Positions 1-12,135 of a DNA stretch of 64,000 nt are shown in pieces. The DNA is from Aquatica leii. Taxonomy: Eukaryota > Arthropoda > Insecta > Coleoptera > Lampyridae. How positions within the stretch are numbered: the first letter of the stretch is position 1; every line of letters starts with the position of its first letter. The notes below the pieces were generated by a model. It made no database searches, was not told the DNA's origin, and saw nothing but the letters and a program-made list of their open reading frames with translations. The stretch lies in the NCBI GenBank assembly GCA_035610365.1, contig CM069432.1:174342035-174406034 (forward strand). Direction: 5' to 3'. The translations under genes and the position numbers were made by a program.

Positions 1-2018
1 TAAATTTTTATAAACTCGGTAATAAATAAATTTATTTGTGTTTATTTTTTTTATGCAAAAGGTCTAAACCATGTAATACAATTAATTAATTAATTATTCC
101 TTTTTCCATTTGTTCAAAAATTTTATTATTTTAAAAATTGAAGCACAGACTACCAAAACCAAAAATTTGTTTTCTACGTTTTTTTAGATGAAATATACCG
201 AAAATTGAAACCAAGTTTAATGCTATTTGAAAAAATTATTTAATATACATCATTTTTAATCGACTTAAAAAAAAGGCGGTTCCTAACTCGTCGGAATCTT
301 TTTTTATGTATGTTCAGCGATAATTCTTTACTACGTTAATGATTTTTATTTATTAGAAACTGGATAAATGTGGTCAAGTTTTGATGATAGAATCCATAAG
401 AGAATGATAAAACTCTTAAATTTATATCGGTATGAAACTCTCTTGAACGATATAATTACATTTTTAAGCATTTCGATGTATATAACTATAGCTTGTTGAG
501 GTTGAGTCGGAAGTTGCTCAGCCAATTCGATATTTTTGACCAAGAGAAAAACTTGCCTTTTATACAAATCTTAACTAAACAAGTTTTGTATACGAATCAT
601 TTAGACTTTCTTTATTAAATCTGATGTCAGTATTGCTAACATCATTAAAAAAAGGGCAATTATTTTTTTTAAGAAAAAAACGACTTCGAAAAAATTAAAT
701 GCATTAAATAAAAACATCAAATATACAATAAGATTTTCGACCGCATTCGTAATGAAGCACATAGACCCTTTAGACTTGGCCACAGTTTCTAGGTACTTGT
801 CAATCAAAACAAGGAGTTAAAATAGGTTTTTTCCGTTTTGTGGTTTGTGAATCCAAACAAATTGACTTTTTACAAGACGTTGTAGCGCTAATTGTCACTG
901 TCATTGTCAGAAACAATTAGTCAGCTATAAAAAGACTGTGGAAAAGACTATTGTAATAAAAAAATACGGGTAAAATTACAGCGTGACGAAAACTGATTTG
1001 CTAATTTTCTCTATTGGTTATAATCGGATATTTAACTTCAAAACACTGTAATATTATTGGTTTTGTACTAACCAATAGTATAATATAACTTTAAAATTAA
1101 GCCAAATTAAGTTAACCGTAGTTTAGTCCTAGTGGTACATGCTTGGTTACACTAGTGAACATAACCTTTGCTTTATTTATTTTGAAAAAAATAAATTTGA
1201 AGTTAATACTAAAAAATATACGTATATTTGGGTTTTTTGGAGCTACATGTATTTAATGCAGCTATGAAAATAAAAAGTAAAAAAACACAAAAATATATAT
1301 TAACGGTAAGACTAATTAATAGAATAATTGCAAGAAAAAATTATCAATAAGAAACAAATAAAGTATTTAACCCATCCATATACAAACTAAATAAGTCGCC
1401 ATTGTGATCTCGGAAACTATAAGACCTACGAAGTCAGTTTAATGTGCACTTTTTAGTGTTTATTTAAATTCCGGTGAAAAACGTTCAAAACTTCAAGTTT
1501 GAAAATTATGCAAAAAACCTGAAAATTGCGATTTAAAAAAAATACTCCATAATTATAAAAGATATAAAAAAATGTTTTATATAAAAGTTACATAATTTAA
1601 TGAAGGAAAATTAAATATAATGTCAGAATAAAGTTCAAGACAGCGATTTCGAAGATATTGATATCAACTTTCTCATTTTAAATAGGCGCCTATTGGATTT
1701 TTACACGGCCGAATAGCATTTTTTCTCTTTTTAACAATGTATTACAACAAACGTTAATTTAAATTCAACAAAATATTAACTATTTTAGTTTTAAACCATA
1801 TCAAGGAGACGCAAAAACAAATGCAGGTAATTTTTATTTTCAAAACAACTAAAAGTAAAACAATAAATCATAATACTTATAAATGTTGAAATACGACGAA
1901 CCATTATTACGAATACAATACAATAAGTAGCGTTCTGATACGCTGTCTTTAAAAAGTCGCGCAGAAAAGCTCCGCCCACAGGTCCTTTACAAATTACGCA
2001 AACACTACTACTTTATTG
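1..2018. other. AT-rich sequence with no recognised gene
   Basis: I see no supportable gene here. Two short minus-strand reading frames (346-567 and 601-807) are hydrophobic, AT-driven and match nothing I recognise. Around 1050-1125 there is a partly self-complementary AT-rich stretch (ATTATTGG / CCAATA) resembling the centre of the MITE at 38822-38996, but too diverged to call. Confidence 0.5.
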
Positions 2019-2350
2019 CAGTATTGTGACGTATCTAGATACAAGTTTCTAGATAATTTTTTAGTATCTAGTTACATATCTAGATACATTAGACAAAATG
2101 TAACTGTATCTGTATTAAAATAGATTTTTCGTTGTATCTGAATGGTTTAGATATTTAGATACTTTTCCTTGTTCAAATTATAAATTATACAAGCTTTTAT
2201 TAAACATCGCGGTAGTTTTTTTGTCAGTTATGACATTACAATTAAAAAGTTTTTATTGGTTAGGTGTTTTATGAGTGTAATTCCTTTATCATCTTCAATA
2301 GAGAGATTTTTTAGTATTGCCAGATCTGCACTACATTTGGTGATTTTTTA
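2019..2350 (+). mobile_element. hAT-type transposon end with C-terminal transposase scrap
   Basis: The segment opens with CAGTATTGTGACGTATC, the CAG... start typical of hAT termini. It is followed within 170 bp by repeated GTATCTAGATAC-like palindromic words, as in subterminal repeats. At about 2265-2330 a frame reads PLSSSIERFFSIARSAL, which resembles the conserved 'SER-FS-AG' segment of the hAT C-terminal dimerisation region. No matching right terminus or 8-bp duplication was found, so the element is truncated. The layout parallels the hAT ends at 41883 and 59768. Confidence 0.5.
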
Positions 2351-4392
2351 TTAGTTTTGGAGAAATCTAGTGGGATCCAGTGTCATTAATTACAGTTTAA
2401 TTCTTCAAATTTTCTGTAAGTGTTATTATGAAATAAAATTGAAAGAGGAACCATTCATTAACAAAAAATTATTAATTATCGTTGGTGTTACTTTTTCCAG
2501 AGTTGCGCCGATGTAGATGCGCTAAAGGATGATACACGTTAATCCAACTAAATTCGTTATTTCAACTGTACATATTGGTATTTTTTGCAAAGCATCCTCT
2601 TATTGCTACTTATAAAATTGATGAACCATTCAAGTAACAAAAAAATTATTAATTTTTGTTCGTACTACTTTTTATAACTGTGATTATTAAAAGAATGCAT
2701 GTGAATTGTCATTTTGACAGTTGTACTTTAGATTTTCCATGTTTTACACATTTTGGTACTATTCGGCAACACGTTTTCATAGTTTTATTTGTTCTAATTC
2801 TGTTTTAAATAATTTTTTATTTGAAATTTAACAAATATAGGCTCTGTTTATAGTTTACATTCAAGAAATAATAAGTATCTTTGCAGTTCTTTATTTCGCT
2901 TTATAGTGCCGTTACTAGCGCAGCGTCCACAATTTTTTTACATAAATTTACTTAAAACAATTATTACAACCAATTTTTCTTAAAAATCATTCAAAATTCG
3001 AACTGAAATTAATCATACAAGACCATAAATGTATTAATTCTTTAATTGTATTTTACATATGTTTCAAGCTTATAATAATAAAGCTCATTTTCAGAATGGT
3101 CTACAAAAATTAAATTAAAGAATTAATACATTCATACATTATTGGTAGACTAATAATTGAAATAATACACGTTGATAGAATCAATTTTTTAAATATCTCG
3201 TGCATTTTAAAAAGAATACTGTGATACGACATTGTCGTTTCTGTTAAAGTGAGGTTCTGTAAGGAAATAAAATGACAACTTGGTAGAGTAGTTTTTAGAT
3301 TTAAATCGCAAAATATAGTAGCTGTGATAGTAGCATAAATGGATAAAGTTTTAAATTTTTTTCACTTGAACGGAAGAAAACCTCGACAAAAAATTAATTT
3401 TGTTTGTTGTTTGATGCACTATTTTTTTTATTTAACGATAAAAATAATCTTGTTTGATTATTTTTTTTGTTAACACATAAATTATTGATGGAACAGCCTA
3501 TTACGTCAAAATTTTTCTCTGAGGCAAAAAAATAATTTTTCTTTTTATTTATATTAATCAATTTTATTAAAAAAAACCTAATAATTGATTTTGCAAATCT
3601 TGTTCATAACTCGTGTGTAAGATTAGTGGAATAAAGCTGGTGTTAGGGTTCATCTTGTCAGCCTTTTACAACACCAAATCCATTCATTTTTAATTGCAGA
3701 GGACACTAAATCGATGTCTTTTGGAAACCTGTGATGTATAATCATAAGGTTTTTGCTTTTGGTTGCGATCATGTTATTGTGCAACCAAACAGCGCGCAAT
3801 TTGTTCTTGGCATTGTAAAATTACACCTCAATATCTAAATTATATGTATATGTAAATAAGTTTAATTTTCAAATTACACCAAGATAATTAGAAATTCTTA
3901 TAAATCACTTGTAAGTACGTGTTTTTACGAGTAAAACACCAACAAATGTGATATAATTGTTATGCAAAGAGTGTATTTAAGCCGACGCGTGGTCTACGGC
4001 TGACGTCACGCATCAAGATTTACTGGAGTGGGACGACTTACATTGTGAGACACACTACATCAAACACTACATTTAGTATCCTTGGGGAAGAGTAAGATGA
4101 GCGACAGTACCACAAAGGTTTCTTGATTAAAAGTAGAGAAGTCTTCTTTTCGGATTTTTCATCATTGTTGGTACCATATTTTACAATTTTTAGTAAATTT
4201 ATCTTTATACTCCATCCTTTTATCTGTTCTTGGGACTAATAGTGATGACTTGTTCACCAAATCGTTAAGGCAGAGTTAAATTGAACGTTTTTCGAACTGA
4301 ACTTTTAGTTCTACAAATACATATTAAGTATTAATTAAAAATTCATGAAGTCAACAATATATAAATTCTAATAATAGTATATTAAAATATAA
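2351..4392. other. No gene recognised; short inverted repeat
   Basis: No coding region can be supported. The only structure I see is a perfect 20-bp inverted repeat (3028-3047 and 3113-3132) separated by 65 nt, centred on AATGTATTAATTC. It could be a decayed MITE. Near 4003 there is a TGACGTCA palindrome (CRE-like), with no gene nearby to connect it to. Confidence 0.4.
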
Positions 4393-4462
4393 GTTGCAGA
4401 AGGCAAAATATTCAAACACGCATTCAGGTTCATGGATAAGTGTTTGAATAGCCTTCTGCAAC
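4393..4462 (+). other. Strong 70-nt stem-loop, small-RNA-precursor-like
   Basis: The sequence folds into a near-perfect hairpin. GTTGCAGAAGGC (4393-4404) pairs with GCCTTCTGCAAC (4451-4462). TATTCAAACAC pairs with GTGTTTGAATA. The two helices are separated by a 4-nt AAAA bulge on the 5' side, with a loop of about 20 nt. The length and 12+11 bp stem fit a pre-miRNA. The one-sided bulge and AT-rich surroundings also fit a tiny MITE. Expression cannot be judged from sequence. Confidence 0.35.
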
Positions 4463-4920
4463 AAATGTTTTATACTATTTTCTCTATTTCGGTCGATATT
4501 TACATTATTTATTAAATTTAAAATGTTCATTATTTTCCAACAGGGAAATTTTTATTAGCATTTTTGTGTTGGCAACGGTGTTACATATTTGACACATATT
4601 TGACACATTTACCTAGTTTTCTGCTGTCATTGGGTGGCAATTAGAATCAGGATGTAAAACTTAGAAAATAAAAGTTACCAAAATTCGTTAAAGATTAGAC
4701 TTCATTCTAACACTAAAATGCGTGCGTGAAAGAGTAATTTTAAAACCGAAATAGAGAAAATATATTCTAGCAAAAAAAACAAAAGCAGAATGTATATGTA
4801 AAAATAAAATTTAGTCTTCTAAATGAAAGTGATCGAACCCAATATCTGTGTTAGCGTTTTTTTCTTCTCCTAAAAAATAATAATATTTTAGTCATCAATA
4901 AATTATAACTACTAAAAAAA
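4463..4920. other. No gene recognised
   Basis: AT-rich, no coding frame or RNA structure seen. Confidence 0.4.
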
Positions 4921-5505
4921 AACTGGTGTGCTCACCACACGACTTTCCTATAAAAAATGATGAAGGAATGTCTACATATTTTTTTAAGGTTATGTGTCAT
5001 AAAACCATTTTGAAGTAATATGTAGACGTTTGTATTGATTTCCTAGCATGCTATAATTTGTTTGAAATTTTTCTCCCTGATTTCAATAAGATCGACTAAC
5101 CCTTATATTTGTACGCCTCGATATTACTTACCCCTTTAGTAACTCAGAAAAAAAATCTTCGCAAGCAGGATTCGAAACTATATTATATTTGTGAATACAT
5201 TTTAAATTACAAAATAAATATCTGATCAACTGTTAACGTTAGAATTTTTTTTATTTGAATAAATTGTTAGGAAGAATATAAGTAAAAATAATTCGAATAA
5301 TTTACATACGTACAAAATATATAAGAGAAACTGTTAAAAATGGCGGATACACCCACTTCCGGTTTCTTTATCAAAACCATCTGTTGACAAAGCAGAGAGA
5401 ATATAAAAAGCCAGTTTCATACCAAATTTCAAGTTACTAGGACTTTTGATTCGAGAGTTATCGTGGGTACATCGTCACACACAGACACACACACGCATGT
5501 ACGGT
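4921..5505. repeat. Interspersed repeat, copy 1
   Basis: This stretch is closely similar to 53581-54090 and, over its second half, to 54215-54500. Shared landmarks in order are CACACGACTTT, GATGAAGGAATGTCTACATA, a GCAGGATTCGAA segment, AATGGCGGATACACCCACTT, GAGAGTTATCGTGG and a CACACA tail. On the minus strand the GCAGGATTCGAA block reads TTCGAATCCTGC, the core of an RNA polymerase III B box. A tRNA-derived SINE, or a LINE tail joined to one, is the most likely identity. Confidence 0.6.
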
Positions 5506-5520
5506 TAAAGTGTTTACTTG

Positions 5521-7500
5521 CCCAGCAAACAGAAACTGACGGTAGATTAACGGCCAATTGCCGAAAACATCGGAGAAATGATGGCGCTGGCAGTACATCA
5601 AATTACCAGTAAATGCCCGTTACTAGAGTAGGTAAGAAAAGAACTGGAAAGGCAATTCAACGTTTGGAGTTAATGGGCTCTTACCGGTATTATACCTTGT
5701 TATATGTTGTTTATTTATAACTGTTTATTTGAGTCTAAAAACTTTTACAGTAAAGTATTTTAATGCTTGTTTTCACTTATTTTGTCAAACGGTGGTATAT
5801 AAGGAGTTGGTTTTAATTATTTTGTAGTGTTATACGAAGTATATTGAAAAACATCAGTACATTATGCAGTTCAGTTTACCGGTAAGTCAGATTTCTATAA
5901 GTTATGTATGTATGTATATTTTAATAAAGTGATATTTGTTTTATAGTTAATTTTTGCCCTGGTAGGTAGTTATGAAAATCATAAAATTTAGAACACTCAA
6001 AAGTGTGTCAAGCAGTTATGCTGATGAACAACAATCAAGAAACAAAAGAATCATTTTCAGACTATGAAGAAAACTATGAAGATGCTTACACCACCAATAC
6101 TGACTAATACTTTGTAAGAAAGGTTGAAATTATACTTACGTATATCTAAAAACCCATTTACAAAACCTTCAACATTAACCTCCAAAAATCTATAAACATT
6201 AACGCTAGCAAGTACAATCGTTGGTGAATACAGATGTATTATTTTGAATTACTAAAAATTAATAAAAGTTTATTGAAATTAAAAGATCACAATTATTAAT
6301 AATGGTGATTTAAGACCCCATCTCGCACGCATACCTATGCGGTGAATTGAAAATATTTATTTTATGTAAAAAAAAAATGTTTTTACTTAAAAAATTATTT
6401 AAAAAATGTTTTCTTTGCATTAAAGGTTTAAAAGTGTGACGTTATCTCACGACTTTTATCGTCGCGATTCACAATAAGTCATCTAAAAATGTCAACATGG
6501 CCGATAAGGCACAAAATCGCTAATCTAACTAAGAAACTATAACGTTATCGCGTACTTGGTATTCATAGTTATGATTACTGTGCGTATTCTCGTATTGAAT
6601 TACTATTTTCACAATAATTAGTTAGGTAGTTAAAAATACGTCTAGAAGTAATTTTGTTTTTACCACATTCCTCTGATGAAATGTAAATGCGAAACGTATA
6701 AAAATTCTTAATGAATTTGCAAAACTGACGCGGTTACAATTTTTTTTTTTAAAAACGATTTAAACAATTTTTAACTGGTTATAATCGATCATCTCTTATG
6801 ATTTAATCAATAATAGAATCGTCAAAAAGATCAATCAATAATTCTACAAAAGAAGTATCCCTTTATCAATTCTTTAATTTAGAAAAATGTAAATTCTGAT
6901 TACATAGAAATACCAAAATAAGCTTTTTGTATTAACTTTTTTATCGACTCTACATGACGATTACCATCTCTTATATAGTTGCATTGTTTCAGTTTCAGAC
7001 GCCACTTAAAAAAATCGGGAAGAAAGTATAAAAAACTTGCTAAGGAGGGCCAAAGAACGCCGGGATCGAGAAGATAAAAAAATGAAATAAACTAAATTTA
7101 TTTTAATTGAATATAATTTGGATTATTATTTAAAAATATAGTTTTATGTAATAATAATTTGTATTTTATTTGATAAAGTTATTTTTATTCATTACGTCAA
7201 GTCGCAGAGGAGTACGTTAAGTCTCCTTACTGAAAAAAAAATTAATAAGTGGAAATGGTACTTTTCTTGATAAAAATATAATATACATATATAGTACATA
7301 CCCTACAGCCATCTAAAAGGGACGTCCCGTTGCGGATACGCAAGGATGTCCTATAAAGGCATCGTAGGGATGCACACACTTGTGACAAAGGAACGTCCCA
7401 TGAATGTTCCTAGGACGTACACAGAACCAAAATGGGATGACTTTGGGACATTCAGTGATCCGCAACATCATGTCCCCTGGACATCCTTGTGTTTGTTGGG
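5521..7500 (+). mobile_element. ~1.98-kb DNA element, family 'CCYARYAAAC', copy 1
   Basis: The ends are inverted: CCCAGCAAAC at 5521-5530 and GTTTGTTGGG at 7491-7500, both preceded on their own strand by TT(A/G). From 6236 to 7500 the sequence aligns with 16366-17882, the second copy, which has the same end structure and nearly the same length. The right 190 bp contains several GGACGT / GGGACGTCC words that can fold together. Internally, a TATATAA with a downstream ATG and splice donor CCG|GTAAGT (near 5884) and a terminal exon (about 7000-7090, stop 7088-7090) look like the first and last exons of a short spliced gene. The last exon encodes a basic tail containing KNLLRRAKERRD. No transposase was found, so this is probably a deletion derivative. 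Confidence 0.6.
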
Positions 7501-7903
7501 TAAAGAATTGCATCGTTTAATAATAACCATGACGCACAACTTATAATGAAAATACACAGAGAGAGAGATAGTACGTAGATCAAAAGAAAACTGTTTCCGG
7601 TTTGTCTGTTTGGTTTATAAGGCTAGGATTTTAATTATTTTTTTAAATTACCGTTAAAATCATAGTGAAAAGTAATGGCAAAAACTGAAGTGTTTCCTTC
7701 ACGAGTATCAAAAAGCTTATAACAAAACTACAAATCAAACTGAACGGTAAATCATATTTATATGCATTTGTACAGTTGTTATAAATGTTTTATTTTGTAT
7801 CTGTAGGTATATGTCGCTGGTAGCAAAATGTACTAGGGGCAAACGTGTAAATTATACGCGAAGACTTTCTTATACAGCACGTGTGCTGAAATAAGTCACC
7901 TTA

Positions 7904-8140
7904 ATGGACCTGGCACAAGCATGCTTAGAAAGGACCTTGCTTTACTATACTTCAAAAAGTTTGTTTAAACAAAAAAAAACAAATTCCTTTAAAAACAGAA
8001 AAAAGTTTGAAAAGAGATTAGGCAAGAAAAAAGCTAATAGTGCTGGACCAGATATTCATTATGGCCCCAATATTATAAAACCCGACATAACTAAAACAAA
8101 ATTAAAAAGTCGATCTAATGATTTGAACTGTCAAAACTGA
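7904..8140 (+). CDS. Unidentified basic 78-aa reading frame
   Basis: An open frame starts at ATG and runs to TGA, with a lysine-rich middle and the segment GPDIHYGPN near the end. It follows the right end of the ~1.98-kb element by 400 bp. Upstream, a second short frame starting at 7811 is also open. I do not recognise the product. It may be a relic of an older element, and no splice or promoter signal makes it convincing. Confidence 0.25.
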   Translation: MDLAQACLERTLLYYTSKSLFKQKKTNSFKNRKKFEKRLGKKKANSAGPDIHYGPNIIKPDITKTKLKSRSNDLNCQN

Positions 8141-8160
8141 TTTAGGCAAAAATTCTGTAA

Positions 8161-11100
8161 ACTAATATGTACTTATTTCAAGTACGATTTTTTCATGTAA
8201 AATACTAAACATCGTTTTATTGAATTAACTTCAAGTATTTTGGTTTTTGTGCCGTTAAAGAAATTAAAATAAATGTATTGATGAAATATGTTTTATTATT
8301 AGTTAAAGGTAATCAAGTAATAATAGACAATATTTTTGATACTTTTAAGAACATTCTATAGATGTATTTTAGTTGTGTAAATGACTGCCAATAACGTAAA
8401 TAAAAGTGTTTTAAATAGAAAAAACAAGTATAAATCAAAAGTACATACATTTTCTTTTGTTTAACTAATTAACTTTTATTATCATTAACATTAACATGAC
8501 TACCAAAATAGTCATAGTTAACCTACAGGTCATTTGAACCCAAAGTATATATAACTTTTACAAACGGAATTATGAATCATTTTTATGGATTCTTAAAAGT
8601 GCAGGTACACAGTTTGTTTACAAAATTTACCCTTAGGTAAAAAAATGCAAATTGGCCAAAGAATATCTAGTAGAAGGTATGTAGGACGGAATTTACAAGG
8701 GGTGTGTCGCATTATCTTAATTCAGTTTCAATTACAATATAAAAAACGTTATCATATGAAATGTTACATTTCTGTATACCTAATTATGATATCTATAAAA
8801 TGACGAAGCTTAAAACACACTTTTCAACTAATTTAGTATCAATACTTAAAGTTTCTAGAAACTGAGAACTTTTAACCTATTTTTTATGAAAACGTAAACA
8901 TGTTTTAACTAAATCTCTTCGTCAAGTTGTAGATAATGTTTACATTTACTTCTGTGCCAAAATTGGTACAAATCAGTTGACTCGTTTTAGAAGTGTAGTT
9001 GAACTCGTTTTCCGTTATAAGCTTATGGAAAAAATCGAGTAGCATACAGCCTTAACATAAAAGTAAAACAAACATTATTCATGTAATTGAAATAATTATA
9101 ATAATCCTCACAAAAGTTTACAATTAATCAACATTTTTCTATTTTATGGATAGGATCCTTTGTAACAAAAAATTTCCGAAATAAAGAATGTATAATAAAA
9201 GTAAAAATAATAATTTGACCACGGCAGCAATCGTAAGCACAGACCTCTGGGGGTGGGCTTGAATGAAAATAAATACAAAGACGTGAACTCCGTTAATTTA
9301 TTAACTATAACTTAATATACTATTTACCTTAGAGAACAATGAACAATATTTGAATTAAACATATTAGAGATAAAACAAGATTTAAAATAAAATATTAGGG
9401 CGCCAATCACCTTTAAATTGGTGATGAATAAAAAGCGTAAAATCTTACATCTAATTATTAATTGATATTAAATGCAAAAATAGTAAACGGTTAATTTGTT
9501 ATGAGTGAAAAGTTTTAATAACTGAATTTAGTTGCTTGAATATAAAATGTAGTAACTTAATTCCAGTTGACTCACCACAATTAATATGACATCGGATATC
9601 TTCTATTTTTAGCACATCTTGGTTAACGTGATAAAATTCTTCAACAGGAATAAAACCAATGCATAATAAACTTCAATAGCTGATAATCCATTAATTAAAC
9701 GACAAAACCAAAATAAAAGATCCAGTAAAAACGAAATACCAGAAAATAAAAAGACCCTAAATATAAGTAATTAGAATGGTTTTTTTAAATGACATGCTGT
9801 ACTCACGTTGCATTTACAACAACGGCCTTTAAAATAAATTCCTTTGTCTAAATATATTGCGTAACATTGTGAAATCACTAAAAATGTTGAATTCAATAGA
9901 AAAATTATATCAAAATAAAGGTAAACTCACCAATAATTAGATGAAATGAATAAAAATTAAATTGTATGCGTTTTTACGCCATAATCAAGAAAATTTTGTC
10001 TTCCTCGCATCACTCACGTGAACTACGGAAGATTGTTCAAACGGAAGTGCAAGCTTAAGCTACAACTCAAGTCGACTACGCAAACGCTTCCGAAATACGA
10101 CGCGACGTTGTCAAACTGAATAAATTTACGTGCAATATTAGTTGCAAAAAATAAACGAATGTAAAATTGAATTTTAATGTAATGAACTGTAACGGGACAC
10201 CTTCGTAGTGGAAAATCGGCAACAATAAAAACAACCTTTATCTGTTAAGGCCTGAACAATAAAGGTTTTTTTTATTGTTGCCGTTCGTCCACACCAAAGG
10301 ATATTAACTATACAATAAGAAAACTTTTGAGTAGTTATGCATGTACCTCTTTGGGTAAAAACGAAAACCAGAACAACTAACAATCCAAGATTTTGAAACT
10401 TTGTCCACACAAAATAATGCTGCGTCAATATCAGAAAAAATTACATACAAAGATTAATTGGTTATTGTCTACGTTCAAATCTCCGATTTGCCCAACATCA
10501 TATCAATTTGATAACCTTAAAACATTACAAAGAATGGAAATCATGAAGTACATAGAATGAACGTTTTAGTGATTATCTTTGTTTTAGTGTACCAGTACTG
10601 TAACAAATAACATTATACTTCAGCAAAATTTCTTTCAACAAAAAAAACAAAGAAAAACGCACCATCATAATAAATGCTGATATATACTAAAAGTATCTAT
10701 TTGAGTTGTTTCACTAGAACGCAAATTAGAAAACGATTAAACTGATACACTAACAATACATTACACAGCATAGCGAGTAATACCATGAAAATTGTTGTTT
10801 CATTGAAGCTTAAATTATTATGCAATTATAATATATATAATCAACATCTTTTCTCGCAGATACTTGTACTTTGCGCAAACCCGGTTATTAAGTACTTAAT
10901 TCAAATTTGCAAGAAAGTTTTTAGAAAAACGAAAATGTTTAATAAGTATTTATTAATAATATGTAACAAAATTTTATATAATTGTGTTTTGGTTACAATA
11001 TATAAAAGAAAAAAGTGTATAGGTGAAAGCAAGCAAAAGTATAATTTCTAATCAAGTAAAAACGTTTTTTGTTACTAAAAATGTTTTAGAAAACATTTTT

Positions 11101-11421
11101 TAAATATTTCAATATCAATGTTTAAATGAAATATTTTTAAAACGCAACAAAAATATTTTTTTTAAAAATATTTTTTATTTCGACTATTTTAAAATGTCGT
11201 AAAGTTTTTAAAACATGAAATAAACGTTTCCTTGCTGATTGGGTAAAGGATGGAAAGCCAATCAAGCTAAATAGTACTATACATAAAAAATTTCTATACA
11301 GTAGTCATTAATAATATTTCTTTATAGGACTCATTTAAGAACTCGTGTGTACATATGTACAATGATATCAAGAAATGTTAATTGTTTGAGTAACCGAATG
11401 TTTTGATGATTTTGAATTAAC
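8161..11421. other. No gene recognised; flank of the Polinton-like element
   Basis: I see no supportable coding region in this 3.2-kb AT-rich stretch; the frame at 10785-11051 is low-complexity lysine/isoleucine coding. Near its end (11225-11247) the sequence AACGTTTCCTTGCTGATTGGGT resembles the reverse complement of 23506-23528, so both may be ends of one further repeat family. Confidence 0.4.
10217..10283. repeat. Fold-back with 25-nt arms
   Basis: Arms at 10217-10241 and 10259-10283 are inverted copies with one mismatch (CGGCAACAATAAAAACA... versus ...TTATTGTTGCCG), separated by a 17-nt loop. It would form a stable stem in DNA or RNA. A reading frame crosses it on the minus strand but looks non-coding. 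Confidence 0.55.
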
Positions 11422-11427
11422 AATATA

Positions 11428-12135
11428 AGTAGTTGATATTTGCCGATTCTCCAACTTTTTCCTAAAACAACAAAGGTCGCTGCGACCTTAACGTTGTTTC
11501 AGGAGGGGGTTGGAGAATCGGCAAATAGGTGCGAAGGTTGCATTGCTGAGACTGAGGTTCTAAGAATGTAGAATGAGAGTAACTTCCACACAATTATTAT
11601 TGTAGCAGGAGGTAATTAGAAATGCAATTAATTTCAAGGTGTCTGTTGCGCGCAAAGTTCGCATATAACAATGTCGAATGAAGGTAATGTCTGCACTATT
11701 GTAATTGTTGCAGGAGGTAATTAGAAATGCAATTGTTTTCAAACTGACTCTCGCACACAATTGTTATTGTTGTAAGAGGTAATTAGAATTGTAATTTACT
11801 TTAAGATGACCGTTGTTATTGTTGCAGGAAGTAATTATAAATAACTTTAGTGAACTACCACTACACTATCATGTTAATTCTACGACGTCCATCGCAATAC
11901 TGATAGATAAGTATCGATGCGGTTTAATTGTATCAAACGTGCAGAAGTTATTACAAATGTTATTCACCTACGTTGAACTTTAAGGTGACTTGTGCACATT
12001 TGCATGTTGTAGTGAGGTCAAGCACCAGACGATAACATATTAAAACTTGTTTTCTGTTTAACTTGGTTTATGCATTATATTTATTATGGATGCGGTTTAA
12101 TTGGATAAAATGTACAAAAGTCATTACAAATGCTA
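11428..12135 (+). repeat. Left TIR of Polinton-like element (outer part)
   Basis: It matches the reverse complement of the right TIR (21717-22626) and the start of the second copy (56031 onward). After the tip palindrome (11438-11526) comes an array of imperfect ~60-75-bp units, each containing a CAATTGTAATTGTTGCAGG-like word and GGTAATTAGAAATGCAATT. Then come ~190-bp units with TGTGCACATTTGCA. The TIR resumes after the solo LTR at 13556 and fades out around 13700. Confidence 0.8.

Noticed and set aside
1000-1125. Possible second copy of the MITE at 38822-38996
   Set aside because: Only short ATTATTGG/CCAATA words agree; no matching GGCC-type ends.
1791-1979. 62-codon hydrophobic minus-strand frame
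   Set aside because: Aromatic/isoleucine-rich text typical of chance frames in AT-rich DNA.
7313-7546. Overlapping 66-codon frames on both strands
   Set aside because: They cover the GGGACGTCC-rich right end of the ~1.98-kb element and reflect its inverted structure, not coding.
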